Source: Candidatus Nanopelagicaceae bacterium (GTDB lineage: Bacteria; Actinomycetota; Actinomycetes; Nanopelagicales; Nanopelagicaceae). Taken from it: a DNA stretch of 45,095 nt. A model generated the notes under the pieces. The model was given only the letters and a program-made list of their open reading frames with translations. It was not told the DNA's origin and searched no databases. The stretch is from contig CANLHC010000002.1 of assembly GCA_947490625.1 (NCBI GenBank), positions 1 through 45,095 of the forward strand, read 5' to 3'. Positions 1-9,383 of the stretch are shown one piece after another. Made by a program: the position numbers and the translations under genes. The number at the start of each line of letters is the position of its first letter. Within the stretch, counting starts at the first letter, position 1.

Positions 1-456
1 CTCAAAGCTGAAGGTTTAGTGTGCGGCCTTGGAGCGCGAGACACGTTAAGAACAGAGATGGGCTATCCACTACATGGCCATGAACTTTCTCTTGCGATCT
101 CACCAGTACAAGCAAGTGCGACGTGGGCGATCGGGTGGAAAAAGGGTCCTTTCCAGGGAAGTGATGCCCTCACTGCAGAGAGAAGCGTCGGTCCCACACG
201 ACGCCTACGTGCTCTGCGATCTAATGACAGAGGAATTCCGCGACCAGAGATGATCGTGACTGATGCAACCGGAACAACTATTGGTGCTGTTACCAGCGGA
301 ACTTTCTCTCCAACCCTGCGAGTGGGCATTGCTCTTGCGTTGGTGGATTCATCTTATTCAATCGGAGACGAAGTCGCTATAGATATCCGAGGACGAAAAA
401 GCGTTGCAACGATCATTGATTTGCCGTTTGTGCCATCACGAGTGCGTGATAACTGA
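1..456 (+). CDS. gcvT: Aminomethyltransferase (glycine cleavage T protein), C-terminal part, truncated by window start
   Basis: Frame open from base 1; LKAEGLVCGLGARDTLRTEMGYPLHGHEL and C-terminal TSGTFSPTLRVGIALALVD are typical GcvT. Confidence 0.93.
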   Translation, partial: LKAEGLVCGLGARDTLRTEMGYPLHGHELSLAISPVQASATWAIGWKKGPFQGSDALTAERSVGPTRRLRALRSNDRGIPRPEMIVTDATGTTIGAVTSGTFSPTLRVGIALALVDSSYSIGDEVAIDIRGRKSVATIIDLPFVPSRVRDN

Positions 457-477
457 TTTCAACCTTCTGCGTTTGCC

Positions 478-1278
478 CTAAATTCTATTCGCTTTGAATT
501 CGATAGGGGAGACGAATGCGGCTCTGAAGTGAGAGCGACGCAAGGCGTGGAGAAAAGGCGTAGCGGTCACTGCTATTAATACTGATGTGAGAATTGCTCG
601 GGGCACATCCCATGCCATAGAAGATGCAAAGTGGAAAGTAATGAAGCGCGACATATTTTCACTTAAGGGACCACCAGGAATGTATGACAATTCTGTACTT
701 CGACCTAGGACCCAGGGCCAGAACTGTAGATCCATAAGTAATCCGAATACAAATGAGGCAAAGATTCCCATCACGATAAGCATCGCCTTCTCTGATATTC
801 CGCGAATTTCTCGTCTCCCAATTTTCTGAGGAAGTAAACCAGCAAGTAGTCCGATCCACCCTGCAGCAAAGATTTGATAAGGCAACCAAGGGCCAACGCC
901 TCCTGTAATCAGCGCTGAGGATGTCATCGAGGTGACTCCGAGTAAAAATCCCCACGAGGCACCAAACACCCGCGCCGCAACAATGAGAGCAAACCAAATT
1001 GGTTCAAGTCCTGCAGCGCCTGCACCTAATGGTCGCAACAAAGTAATGAATGCACTCATGACGCCAAGTAAAGCAATTGACTTTGCATCAATCGAACCGA
1101 TCCCAATTTCTGAAATGAGGAGAAATGCTGATGCAGCGATTGCTACCGCGAAGATCCAATGAAGATTTCCGGTGTAGAAAAATGGCCAGATAAAGCCAAG
1201 CAGGGCAATGGCCGACGTTAGAGTTAATACGATTATGGATTGCAGTGAGAGACGATAAACATCGGCAGTTCTCTTCAT
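478..1278 (-). CDS. ECF transporter S component-like membrane protein (predicted cobamide-specific by riboswitch context)
   Basis: Multi-TM; GLEPIWFALIVAARVFGASWGFLLG and GGVGPWLPYQIFAAGWIG; ATGA overlap with the ATPase gene supports start at 1278 (MKRTADVYR). Confidence 0.8.
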   Translation of the reverse strand: MKRTADVYRLSLQSIIVLTLTSAIALLGFIWPFFYTGNLHWIFAVAIAASAFLLISEIGIGSIDAKSIALLGVMSAFITLLRPLGAGAAGLEPIWFALIVAARVFGASWGFLLGVTSMTSSALITGGVGPWLPYQIFAAGWIGLLAGLLPQKIGRREIRGISEKAMLIVMGIFASFVFGLLMDLQFWPWVLGRSTELSYIPGGPLSENMSRFITFHFASSMAWDVPRAILTSVLIAVTATPFLHALRRSHFRAAFVSPIEFKANRI

Positions 1279-2897
1279 TGCACGGAGTCCTTGCCCGTTA
1301 CATTTGAGACTCCCTTTAACGCTTGCTTCACGGTGAGCCATGGGGCTGGCGACATTACTTTGGCTACTTGTGGTGCAAAGGCAGGTGAGGAGAGGAGAAC
1401 ATCAATAGTGTGGCCATCTGCTACGACATCACCGTCGGCGATAAAGACAACTCGATCAGCAGCTTCTGCCACTAGCTCAACATCGTGAGTGGCAATCAGC
1501 ACGCACTTGCCGAGGTTTCTTGCGTAGGAGGTAAGGGTGTCCACAAGAATAGTTTTTGCTTGGTAATCAAGTCCCCGTGTGGGTTCATCCATGATCAAGA
1601 TATCTGGGGCGCTGCAGAGAATAATTGCGAGAACGAGTGAAAGACGCTGACCTTCAGATAAATCTCGTGGATGAGAATCGGGACTCACCGTCGGAAGTAA
1701 CCGTGAAAGAAATTCCATCGTTGCGCCTTCGGGTAGGCCATTATCTCGATCGCTGGCGCTGCACTCTTTGGCGACACTGGTATGAATCAGCAGGTCGCTC
1801 GGCTCTTGAGGGATATATCCGATGCGAGAGAGGCGGGTGCGGCCTTGTAGCTTTACCGGATCTTCTCCCAGCACGCGCACGATTCCAGAACTAGGTGAGT
1901 GGTAACCGACGATGGATTTAAAGAGAGTGCTTTTGCCCGCGCCATTACGCCCCATGACTGCAGTAATTTCACCAGCACGGAAGTCGAGCGAGATGTTCCG
2001 AAGTGCAATTTTGCCACCATATGAATGCGAAACTTTTGTTACCTCTACGACGACTTTCTCGTTGAATTTTCGATCTATATTTTCAAGCGGAGTGAAATCC
2101 CGTAAGTGGGTCGTCATGCGACGAACTTCCCGAACACTGGTACCGACTGAATCTAGGTTAAGGGCTCGAGCAAGATGCACAATAGGCGGTGCAATAGGAG
2201 AATCTTTAAGAATTTGCTCGGGTATATCGATCACCGCACTTCCATCGGATGAGATCGCAATTATGCGATCTGCGAATCCAATCACTCTCTCTAATCTATG
2301 TTCTGAAATGACAACTGTGAGGCCAAGGTCATGAACGAGTCGGTGCAGAATAGAGAGAACCTCTTCTGCGGCTATCGGATCGAGGGCAGATGTAGGTTCG
2401 TCTAAAACCAAAACTTTCGGGTGCATTACTAAGGCGCTACCAATGGCAACGCGCTGTTGCTCGCCACCACTAAGCGTTGAAATCGAACGACTACGTAGGT
2501 GAGTGAGCGAGAGAAGATCAAGTATTTCTTCAACCCGCTTGCGCATGACATCAGGGGCGAAATTCAACGCTTCCATTCCGAAGACGAGTTCATCTTCCAC
2601 GGTATCTGTGACAAATCCGTGGGCTGGATTCTGACCTACTATGCCGATCAGATGAGCCAATCCTCCTGGCTTCGTTGTCGTAGTTGATAAACCATTGACC
2701 GTAATGTCTCCAGCCAAAATACCTCCCGTATGGTGAGGAACTAGGCCGTTAATGAGTCGCAGCAGTGATGACTTTCCAGAACCTGTTGCGCCAATTACTA
2801 AAACCATTTCACCTTCATCGATAGTGAAGGAGAGGTTTTCAAAGATGGTCTTTACTGAGTTCGGATAGATGAGGGAGACGTTATTGAATGAAATCAT
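1275..2897 (-). CDS. ECF transporter ATPase, two fused ABC domains (EcfA-EcfA')
   Basis: Two Walker A motifs (GATGSGKSS, GRNGAGKST), signatures LSGGEQQR and LSEGQRLS, Walker B VLVLDEPTSAL and ILIMDEPTRGL. Confidence 0.93.
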   Translation of the reverse strand: MISFNNVSLIYPNSVKTIFENLSFTIDEGEMVLVIGATGSGKSSLLRLINGLVPHHTGGILAGDITVNGLSTTTTKPGGLAHLIGIVGQNPAHGFVTDTVEDELVFGMEALNFAPDVMRKRVEEILDLLSLTHLRSRSISTLSGGEQQRVAIGSALVMHPKVLVLDEPTSALDPIAAEEVLSILHRLVHDLGLTVVISEHRLERVIGFADRIIAISSDGSAVIDIPEQILKDSPIAPPIVHLARALNLDSVGTSVREVRRMTTHLRDFTPLENIDRKFNEKVVVEVTKVSHSYGGKIALRNISLDFRAGEITAVMGRNGAGKSTLFKSIVGYHSPSSGIVRVLGEDPVKLQGRTRLSRIGYIPQEPSDLLIHTSVAKECSASDRDNGLPEGATMEFLSRLLPTVSPDSHPRDLSEGQRLSLVLAIILCSAPDILIMDEPTRGLDYQAKTILVDTLTSYARNLGKCVLIATHDVELVAEAADRVVFIADGDVVADGHTIDVLLSSPAFAPQVAKVMSPAPWLTVKQALKGVSNVTGKDSVQ

Positions 2898-3655
2898 GAG
2901 AAGACCGCCAGTGATGCGGGAATAAGAATGACGGCGGAGCCGATCAGTGTGAGATCACGTGCGCTAAAAGCTTCGCGCTTGTATCGCGATCGCTTTCGTG
3001 AAAATCCATAACCTCTGGAATCCATAGCCGCGGCTAGATCAAGAGAACGGGCGAGAGATTCCTCCAAGAGAGCCAGTGCAACTCCTGACCAGCCTCTGCG
3101 CGTAATCCCACGCATGCGTTGTGCGGTTTTAATTCTGGAAGCGCTTGCAACGAGTTGAGGTAAGACAGATGTAGTGATCACAAGCGCTACGCCAAATTCG
3201 TAGATAAAAATCGGCATCTGTCTCAAAAGCCTATGGGGGGACGTGAGAGAAGTTGCTGCAGCAAATATACAAATCAGTGTTGCAATGTGGATTCCTTCAG
3301 AGACTGCAAAGAACAATCGTTCCTGGGTGATTGCTCCACCGACTCTGATCCCGGCCATCCAATCTGGCAGGTAGAGAATGGGAAGTTCAAAGAGAGTCGT
3401 TCCGGGGACAGGGACTCCGATGGCCACGCCAATAAATGTTCGTATCGCAACGATAACGAGGGCAATTTTCATGGCAAACCAGAGGCCACCCGACCAAGGG
3501 GTGCGCTCTACCGAATTTTTGTTAACGAGATAGACAACAGAAGACACTCCACCCACAACCAGAAGATTAATGATTGTGTTTTCGGAAAGCAGCACTGCGA
3601 AAGCTAGCGCCACGGCACCGACCCACCAGGTGAGTGGGTGGAATGTCTTTGTCAT
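2894..3655 (-). CDS. ECF transporter transmembrane component EcfT
   Basis: Hydrophobic N-half; RIKTAQRMRGITRRGW and ESLARSLDLAAAMDSRGYG resemble EcfT/CbiQ coupling motifs; ATGA overlap with ATPase gene. Confidence 0.88.
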   Translation of the reverse strand: MTKTFHPLTWWVGAVALAFAVLLSENTIINLLVVGGVSSVVYLVNKNSVERTPWSGGLWFAMKIALVIVAIRTFIGVAIGVPVPGTTLFELPILYLPDWMAGIRVGGAITQERLFFAVSEGIHIATLICIFAAATSLTSPHRLLRQMPIFIYEFGVALVITTSVLPQLVASASRIKTAQRMRGITRRGWSGVALALLEESLARSLDLAAAMDSRGYGFSRKRSRYKREAFSARDLTLIGSAVILIPASLAVFS

Positions 3656-3662
3656 AAGCAGA

Positions 3663-4196
3663 TTATTTCTTCGCTGTCAGTTCTGCCGGCATTGGTATTT
3701 CTACACCGCACTCTTTGCGGGGATAGCCTGCTAGACCGCAGATCAAACCGGATTTGTCAGCACGAACTCTGACGACCCGTCCAAGAACATCGATGCCTTG
3801 TGCCTTCTTATCGATCACAATGCAGCGCTTTACTGTTTTCAAAGTCTTCTCACCGGATGGCGCTAAATAGCTCGGACCAAAATCGATGATAATTCCGATG
3901 CGCTTTTTTCCTGATACTGGGCGGGTTTTCCCGCAGAGTGCTTGAAAATCTGGGGCAACCGATGGTGATGACGCATCTGGAACTGCGCCTCCGGAAAAGG
4001 TAAATGCCCACCCTTCAACTGCGCCATCTGCAACATCGACCGTTGGTCCTGTCATTGCAGATGTCCAGGCTGTTGCTTTAGGTGCGGCTTGGAAGTATCC
4101 CCAATATCGGTAGCCAGTATCAGCTGCCTGTGCTGGAGTTGTGAGAGAGAGAAGTAGCGCGGTGACCACTATAAATAGTGATGATTTCTTATTCAA
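3663..4196 (-). CDS. Small secreted protein, SCO2322-like, first gene of the ECF operon
   Basis: Signal peptide MNKKSSLFIVVTALLLSLTTPAQA|AD; GYRYWGYFQ and DGAVEGWAFTFSGG; four Cys in mature part; AAGGAG 7 nt upstream of ATG. Confidence 0.75.
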   Translation of the reverse strand: MNKKSSLFIVVTALLLSLTTPAQAADTGYRYWGYFQAAPKATAWTSAMTGPTVDVADGAVEGWAFTFSGGAVPDASSPSVAPDFQALCGKTRPVSGKKRIGIIIDFGPSYLAPSGEKTLKTVKRCIVIDKKAQGIDVLGRVVRVRADKSGLICGLAGYPRKECGVEIPMPAELTAKK

Positions 4197-4224
4197 TCTG
4201 GAGCTCCTTAAATAGTGAGAGTCT

Positions 4225-4395
4225 CACAGGGGTAGCTCAGAGCAATGCGTAGAAACGCTTAACTAAGGGACTACGCCCCGCAAACCTCGGCGGGTGTTGG
4301 TCTTCATTCTTAGGTAGGTAATCCGACTTCGAGTCTGAGCTCTTACGGTTGCGGGTCAGCGTCGGATTTTCACCGAACTTCCCCTACAAAAGAAC
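4225..4395 (-). promoter_or_regulatory. Cobalamin riboswitch upstream of the ECF operon
   Basis: Minus strand GGGGAAGTTCGGTGAAAATCCGACGCTGACCCGCAACCGTAAGAGCTCAGACTCGAAGTCGGATTACCTACC matches the conserved cobalamin riboswitch core and B12 box; hairpin CCCGCCGAGGTTTGCGGGG follows. Confidence 0.93.
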
Positions 4396-4430
4396 GTTTA
4401 TTAAGTTGTTAGGCGCACCCTAGCGGGTGG

Positions 4431-4964
4431 TTAGATCTTTTCACCAGCTGCCACGCCGGGTTTTGGCGCGCGCATGCGGCGCATCTGTGTGGAACGAAGC
4501 CAACCATACATTCCTAGACCCTTGAAAGATTCAGAGGGAAAACGAGCAATGACTTCGCGTTTGATTTTTCGACTGAGGAGAATTCCATCAATGACAGATG
4601 CGAAGAGTACGGTGTACATCAAGACAACGCCGACTACCGCAGCTGCTGGGTGCGGCACCAAAGCAACTACAAGAACTATGGCGATTATCGGTAAGAAGAA
4701 TTCGCCGATGGAGCGACGCGAATCTACATAATTTCTTACGAACCTGCGTACGGGTCCGCGATCTCTTAGAGGTAGAGCATTCTCATCACCACGAAGGTAT
4801 GCCGCACGTTGTGCAAGTCGTGCTGCGCGAGTTGCTGCCTTTTGGCGCGCCTTCTCTTCCTTTGAATGAGCCGGAGCAAGAGTAGAAACCTTGCGCGCCG
4901 ATTCGGCATCCTTGCGCTTGGGCGTAGGTTTTCCTTTTTTCTGTGGCAGTGATTCCTTGGTCAT
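4431..4964 (-). CDS. DUF3043 domain-containing membrane protein
   Basis: RAAYLRGDENALPLRDRGPVRRFVRNYVDSRRSIGEFFLP typical of actinobacterial DUF3043; TATAGT 6 nt upstream of MTKESL start. Confidence 0.85.
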   Translation of the reverse strand: MTKESLPQKKGKPTPKRKDAESARKVSTLAPAHSKEEKARQKAATRAARLAQRAAYLRGDENALPLRDRGPVRRFVRNYVDSRRSIGEFFLPIIAIVLVVALVPHPAAAVVGVVLMYTVLFASVIDGILLSRKIKREVIARFPSESFKGLGMYGWLRSTQMRRMRAPKPGVAAGEKI

Positions 4965-4971
4965 GAGCGGA

Positions 4972-6120
4972 CTATAGAGCCAGCATTCGTTCAAGTGCTA
5001 GTTGAGAGAATTGCTTGACTCGGGCATCCACTTTGATCTGATTGACCACATGTCCTGCAACGAGAGACTCCATCACCCACACCAGGTGGGGAAGGTCGAT
5101 CCGATTCATGGTTGAGCAGTAGCAGAGTGTTTTATCTAAGTAGACAATATTTTTATCGGGATGAGCCTTGGCCAAGCGGGATACGAGGTTGAATTCAGTG
5201 CCAATCGCCCAGGCGCTTCCACGTGGTGCGTTTTCAATTGTCCTAATAATGAATTCGGTGCTGCCCACTACATCTGCGTTGGTGACCACTTCATGCGTGC
5301 ACTCGGGGTGGACCAGAATTTTCACTTCTGGAATTCTGGATCTGACATCATCGATTGACTCTTTTGAAAAACGCCCATGGACCGAGCAATGTCCACGCCA
5401 CAGAATCACCTTGGCACTCTCTAATTCCGCGGCTGTCAGACCACCCATCTCTTTCCATGGATTCCAGAGCACGCAATCCTCGAGTGCGAGACCCAGACTT
5501 TGTACAGCGGTATTTCTACCTAAATGTTGGTCGGGCAAGAAGAGTATTTTAGAACCTTGTGTAAATGCCCACTCCATTGCTGCCTTCGCATTTGATGACG
5601 TACAGATGGTCCCGCCATTTTCTCCAGTAAAGGATTTAATAGCGGCAGAAGAATTCATATATGTCACTGGGATTGTCTGGGATGCGATTCCGAGATCAGT
5701 AAGCGTTCTCCAACACGCATCCACTTGTGATGCTGTCGCCATATCCGCCATGGAGCAACCCGCCGCAAGATCAGGCAAAATAACTTGCTGCTTATCGCTG
5801 GTGAGGATGTCAGCACTTTCTGCCATGAAGTGCACTCCGCAGAAAATTACGAATTCGGCTTTTTCTTGTTGTTGCGCCGCTTGAGCTAACTTAAATGAAT
5901 CACCGGTGATATCTGCAAAATTAATTACTTCATCGCGCTGATAGTGGTGGCCAAGAATGATCGCCCGATCACCAAGGGCTGCCCTGGCGACTCGAGCCCG
6001 TGACACCAGTTCAGGATCACTCGCATCTGGAACTTCGCCGGCGCATGTGACGCCTCGCTCGGAGAGTGGGTCTGATTGAGATCCCAAAAGCAGGAGGTTG
6101 GTCACGTTGCTCGTTGACAT
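4972..6120 (-). CDS. nadA: Quinolinate synthase
   Basis: ILGHHYQRDEVINFADITGDS, FCGVHFMAESADIL, YMNSSAAIKS, HPECTHEVV, TLCYCSTMNRI. Confidence 0.96.
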   Translation of the reverse strand: MSTSNVTNLLLLGSQSDPLSERGVTCAGEVPDASDPELVSRARVARAALGDRAIILGHHYQRDEVINFADITGDSFKLAQAAQQQEKAEFVIFCGVHFMAESADILTSDKQQVILPDLAAGCSMADMATASQVDACWRTLTDLGIASQTIPVTYMNSSAAIKSFTGENGGTICTSSNAKAAMEWAFTQGSKILFLPDQHLGRNTAVQSLGLALEDCVLWNPWKEMGGLTAAELESAKVILWRGHCSVHGRFSKESIDDVRSRIPEVKILVHPECTHEVVTNADVVGSTEFIIRTIENAPRGSAWAIGTEFNLVSRLAKAHPDKNIVYLDKTLCYCSTMNRIDLPHLVWVMESLVAGHVVNQIKVDARVKQFSQLALERMLAL

Positions 6121-6178
6121 ATGCCTATTCTCGCCTATAAAAGTCGCAAATGTGAAGTGACGCTAGTAGGCTATAGCC

Positions 6179-6541
6179 ATGACAACTCAGGACGCATCAG
6201 TATCGACATCGACAACGACAAGCATTGCACTTACCGATGGAGCAGCTGCGAAGGTAGCTGCGCTCCTCGCTCAAGAAGGTGCAGATGATCTCTATCTCCG
6301 CGTTGAGGTTCAGCCTGGCGGTTGCTCTGGATTGAGATATCAACTCTTCTTTGATAACCGTGAATTAGAGGGCGATGTTGTCCGTATGTTCGGTGATGTG
6401 AAAGTAATTACCGGAAAGCTGAGCGACCCTTACTTGATGGGCGCGACAATTGATTTTGTAGATACGATCGAAAAGCAGGGCTTCACGATCGATAATCCAA
6501 ATGCACAAGGCTCATGTGCTTGCGGTGATTCCTTCAACTAA
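6179..6541 (+). CDS. erpA: HesB/IscA-family iron-sulfur insertion protein (ErpA-like)
   Basis: LRVEVQPGGCSGLRYQLFF and C-terminal GSCACGDSF. Confidence 0.93.
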   Translation: MTTQDASVSTSTTTSIALTDGAAAKVAALLAQEGADDLYLRVEVQPGGCSGLRYQLFFDNRELEGDVVRMFGDVKVITGKLSDPYLMGATIDFVDTIEKQGFTIDNPNAQGSCACGDSFN

Positions 6542-6571
6542 AGCTGGGTTTTGCTTGTAGATTCTCGCCCT

Positions 6572-7546
6572 ATGAAGATAGGCGTTGCTGGGTCAGTCGG
6601 CCGTGATCACATCATGACTTTTCCGGGGAAATTTTCTGACTCAGTCGTAGTAGGTTCACTAGAAAAAATCTCTCTCTCATTCCTTGTCGATGGACTTGAA
6701 GTCCGACGCGGCGGTTGTGCAGCAAATATTTGCTTTGGTCTCGGAGTTCTCGGCCATAAGCCAGTACTAATCGCAGCTGTTGGCAAAGATTGGCCAGATT
6801 ACAACGCGTGGTTAACACGGCACGGCGTTGATACCTCACACGCACTTGTTTCAACAACGCAATTCACTGCCCTTTTTACCGTCACAACGGATTCTGAACA
6901 TAATCAATTTGCATCTTTCTTCCCTGGGGCAATGTCGGAGGCTCGTGACATTGAACTCCAACCCATTATTGATAAAGAGGGAACTCTGGATCTTCTTGTG
7001 ATCTCACCCGATGACCCCTCGGCGATGCTTCGCCATACAGAAGTAGCGCGATCAAAAGGTATTCCGATCCTGGCAGATCCTTCGCAGCAGATGGCCCGAC
7101 TTTCCGGAGAAGAGATCAGAGCCCTTATTGATGGAGCTACCTATCTCTTCATGAACGAATACGAGCTGGCACTTGCTATTCAAAAAACAGGGTGGAGTGA
7201 TGACGAGATTCTTGATCGCGTGAAATATCGCGTTGTTACTTTAGGCGCGGAAGGTTCACGTGTGGAGAGCCGTACCAGTCCAACAGTGACTGTCACATGT
7301 CCACAAGAGCGCGCGAAAGTTGATCCCACCGGAGTGGGTGATTCTTTCCGTAGCGGTTTTGTTGCAGGTCTTGCCTGGGGCCTTTCCCATGAACGGTGCG
7401 CACAGATAGGTTCAATGCTTGCCACCTACGTAATCGAAACGATGGGTACACAGGAGTACACCTTTACACCGACTGAATTTCTAGATCGTTTTGAAGGAGC
7501 TTATGGAGCAGATGCGCGACTAGAGGTCGCTGCACACCTTCACTAG
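6572..7546 (+). CDS. PfkB-family carbohydrate/nucleoside kinase
   Basis: RRGGCAANICFGLGVLGHKP and DPTGVGDSFRSGFVAGLAWG; start MKIGVAGSVGRDHI. Confidence 0.9.
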   Translation: MKIGVAGSVGRDHIMTFPGKFSDSVVVGSLEKISLSFLVDGLEVRRGGCAANICFGLGVLGHKPVLIAAVGKDWPDYNAWLTRHGVDTSHALVSTTQFTALFTVTTDSEHNQFASFFPGAMSEARDIELQPIIDKEGTLDLLVISPDDPSAMLRHTEVARSKGIPILADPSQQMARLSGEEIRALIDGATYLFMNEYELALAIQKTGWSDDEILDRVKYRVVTLGAEGSRVESRTSPTVTVTCPQERAKVDPTGVGDSFRSGFVAGLAWGLSHERCAQIGSMLATYVIETMGTQEYTFTPTEFLDRFEGAYGADARLEVAAHLH

Positions 7547-8566
7547 AGATTTCACTAATTCATCTATTTCATCGTGAGTGTGGTTGTCACGAAACCTTAT
7601 GCGGATCGCGCCTTCGGTGGGCAGACCCATGGCAGCAAGGACATGGCTCGGCGTTAAATCGATGGGGGAGCAGGCAGAACCCGCTTCAACGGTGATTCCC
7701 ATCGCATCTAGATCGCGTACAACCATTTCACTAATTGTGTTTGGGATTATCACTGTTAAAAGGTGCGGCAGAGAATCATTTACGTCACCGACGCAGATTG
7801 TGCCCGGGATGGCCTGAACAATTGCCAGACGAAAGCGTTGATTGATCTCGCGTACATGCGCGCGATCTTCGGAGAAATTTTCAAGGGCAACTGATGCAGC
7901 GAGAAGCAATGGAAGTGAGTAACCACCGGGAGTTCTAATCGGCGCGATATGAGGCAACGGGTAACGCCATCGTTGGGCATTACGGATGGCAATCACCGCA
8001 ATGCCAGCCGGACCACCCCAGGATTGGGACGAGAATATGGCGGCATCCCAACGTTGACCAAGAGAAATTCGTGGACCTGATGTGGTTGCATCCATCACGA
8101 CTATCTCGGCACTTGCGGAAAGGGTTTCCAAGTTTTGGCGTATTCCGGTTTCACCATTTGCAACCTGCAGCGACAGAACGCTTCCTCGCGAAAAACTCTG
8201 GGGAATTAATCTGCCTTGTGGATCTACAGGAATGACACGATGGTGCTGGTGATTTCGCGTCAGTGCGCGGACCTTCCCGCGGTCGATAGAACCAACTGCG
8301 AGCTCACTTTCTGGCGTGAGAAAACCAGAGATCGCAAGATAGGTCGCTAACTCTTCTTCACCGACGATTTCAATCTCATCGACTGCCAATTCAAGACCGG
8401 TAGCTATGGATTCAAGGGCGTGAGATTCCAAGATGCGAGATCGTGTTGCGGCCTGGGATAGCTTCTTTGGATCTGCCCAACCGGCTTCAAAGGCAGCAGA
8501 GAGGGCAGAGCGAACGACCTCAGATAAGGGCGCTGGGCCTCCGAAATTTCCTGTGACACGAACCAC
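7520..8566 (-). CDS. Class V aminotransferase / cysteine-desulfurase-like protein with degenerate PLP site
   Basis: NGETGIRQNLE, VVMDATTSG, VEAGSACSPIDLTPSHVL, AIRIRFRDNHTHDEID give the NifS-like layout; expected SxHK is SSQS; GTG start. Confidence 0.8.
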   Translation of the reverse strand: MVRVTGNFGGPAPLSEVVRSALSAAFEAGWADPKKLSQAATRSRILESHALESIATGLELAVDEIEIVGEEELATYLAISGFLTPESELAVGSIDRGKVRALTRNHQHHRVIPVDPQGRLIPQSFSRGSVLSLQVANGETGIRQNLETLSASAEIVVMDATTSGPRISLGQRWDAAIFSSQSWGGPAGIAVIAIRNAQRWRYPLPHIAPIRTPGGYSLPLLLAASVALENFSEDRAHVREINQRFRLAIVQAIPGTICVGDVNDSLPHLLTVIIPNTISEMVVRDLDAMGITVEAGSACSPIDLTPSHVLAAMGLPTEGAIRIRFRDNHTHDEIDELVKSLVKVCSDL

Positions 8567-8624
8567 CTGACGAAGGCTACTCCCACCCGCACAGAACTTC
8601 TCGCCCGCCCACTATCCTTAGCTC

Positions 8625-9383
8625 ATGTCGCCGCACATAAGAAAATCGCGCACTGTTCGCCTGGGACTCCTCATTGTTCCGCTTCTGCTGACTCTGACTG
8701 GTTGTTCACAAGTATCGGGGCTAGGTTTTCCAGAAGGTGTGTCAAGTATTAACGACATCTCGCTCTCCCTCTGGCAGGGAGCATGGATCGCTGGTGGTGT
8801 TGTTGGAGTAATTACACTCATTCTCATTCTGTGGCCGGCCGTGTTCCATCGTGCTCACGCTTCAAAGGGAGAATTTCCGAAGCAGACTCAGTACAACATT
8901 CCGGTTGAGATTGTCTACACAGTGATCCCATTCATCATCATTGCTGTGCTTTTCTACTTCACAGCAGTAAAGCAAGAAGAGATCATTGAGAAATCACCGA
9001 CTGTGGCGCATGAGATTACGGTCAATGGCTTCCAATGGTCATGGCAATTTACTTATCCTGAAGCAGGCGAGAATGCCACCGTTACGGGAACTCCTGATAA
9101 ACCACCTACCTTAGTTGTGCCAGTCGGGGAGCGTGTTCGATACACAATCACTGCCAGCGATGTTGTGCATGGTTTCTGGATTCCAGCGTTCATGATGCAG
9201 ATTCAGAATATTCCGGGCGTAACAAACAGTATTGAGTTCACTGCAAATGAGATTGGTGAATTTCCTGGCCGCTGCAACATTTTATGCGGTCGAAACCATT
9301 CACAGATGATCTTTAAGGTAAAAGTTGTCTCAAAGGCTGAGTATCAGCAATATCTCGAAACATTGAAGGCGAGTGTCGCATGA
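8625..9383 (+). CDS. ctaC: Cytochrome c oxidase subunit II
   Basis: Lipobox LTGC; CuA site [24 protein letters not shown]. Confidence 0.96.
   Translation: MSPHIRKSRTVRLGLLIVPLLLTLTGCSQVSGLGFPEGVSSINDISLSLWQGAWIAGGVVGVITLILILWPAVFHRAHASKGEFPKQTQYNIPVEIVYTVIPFIIIAVLFYFTAVKQEEIIEKSPTVAHEITVNGFQWSWQFTYPEAGENATVTGTPDKPPTLVVPVGERVRYTITASDVVHGFWIPAFMMQIQNIPGVTNSIEFTANEIGEFPGRCNILCGRNHSQMIFKVKVVSKAEYQQYLETLKASVA

Noticed and set aside
3233-3607. Antisense 124 aa ORF over the EcfT gene, and many similar shadow ORFs (e.g. 5168..5884, 9853..10233, 35545..35889)
   Set aside because: Opposite or out of frame to strongly supported CDSs, with compositions typical of shadow reading frames.
4228-4300. tRNA-like string GGGGTAGCTCAGAG on the plus strand
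   Set aside because: No cloverleaf follows; the region is the reverse complement of the cobalamin riboswitch downstream part.
7520-8566. Calling the cysteine-desulfurase-like gene a pseudogene
   Set aside because: The 348-codon frame is intact, has a plausible promoter box and keeps several conserved motifs; only active-site substitutions are seen.
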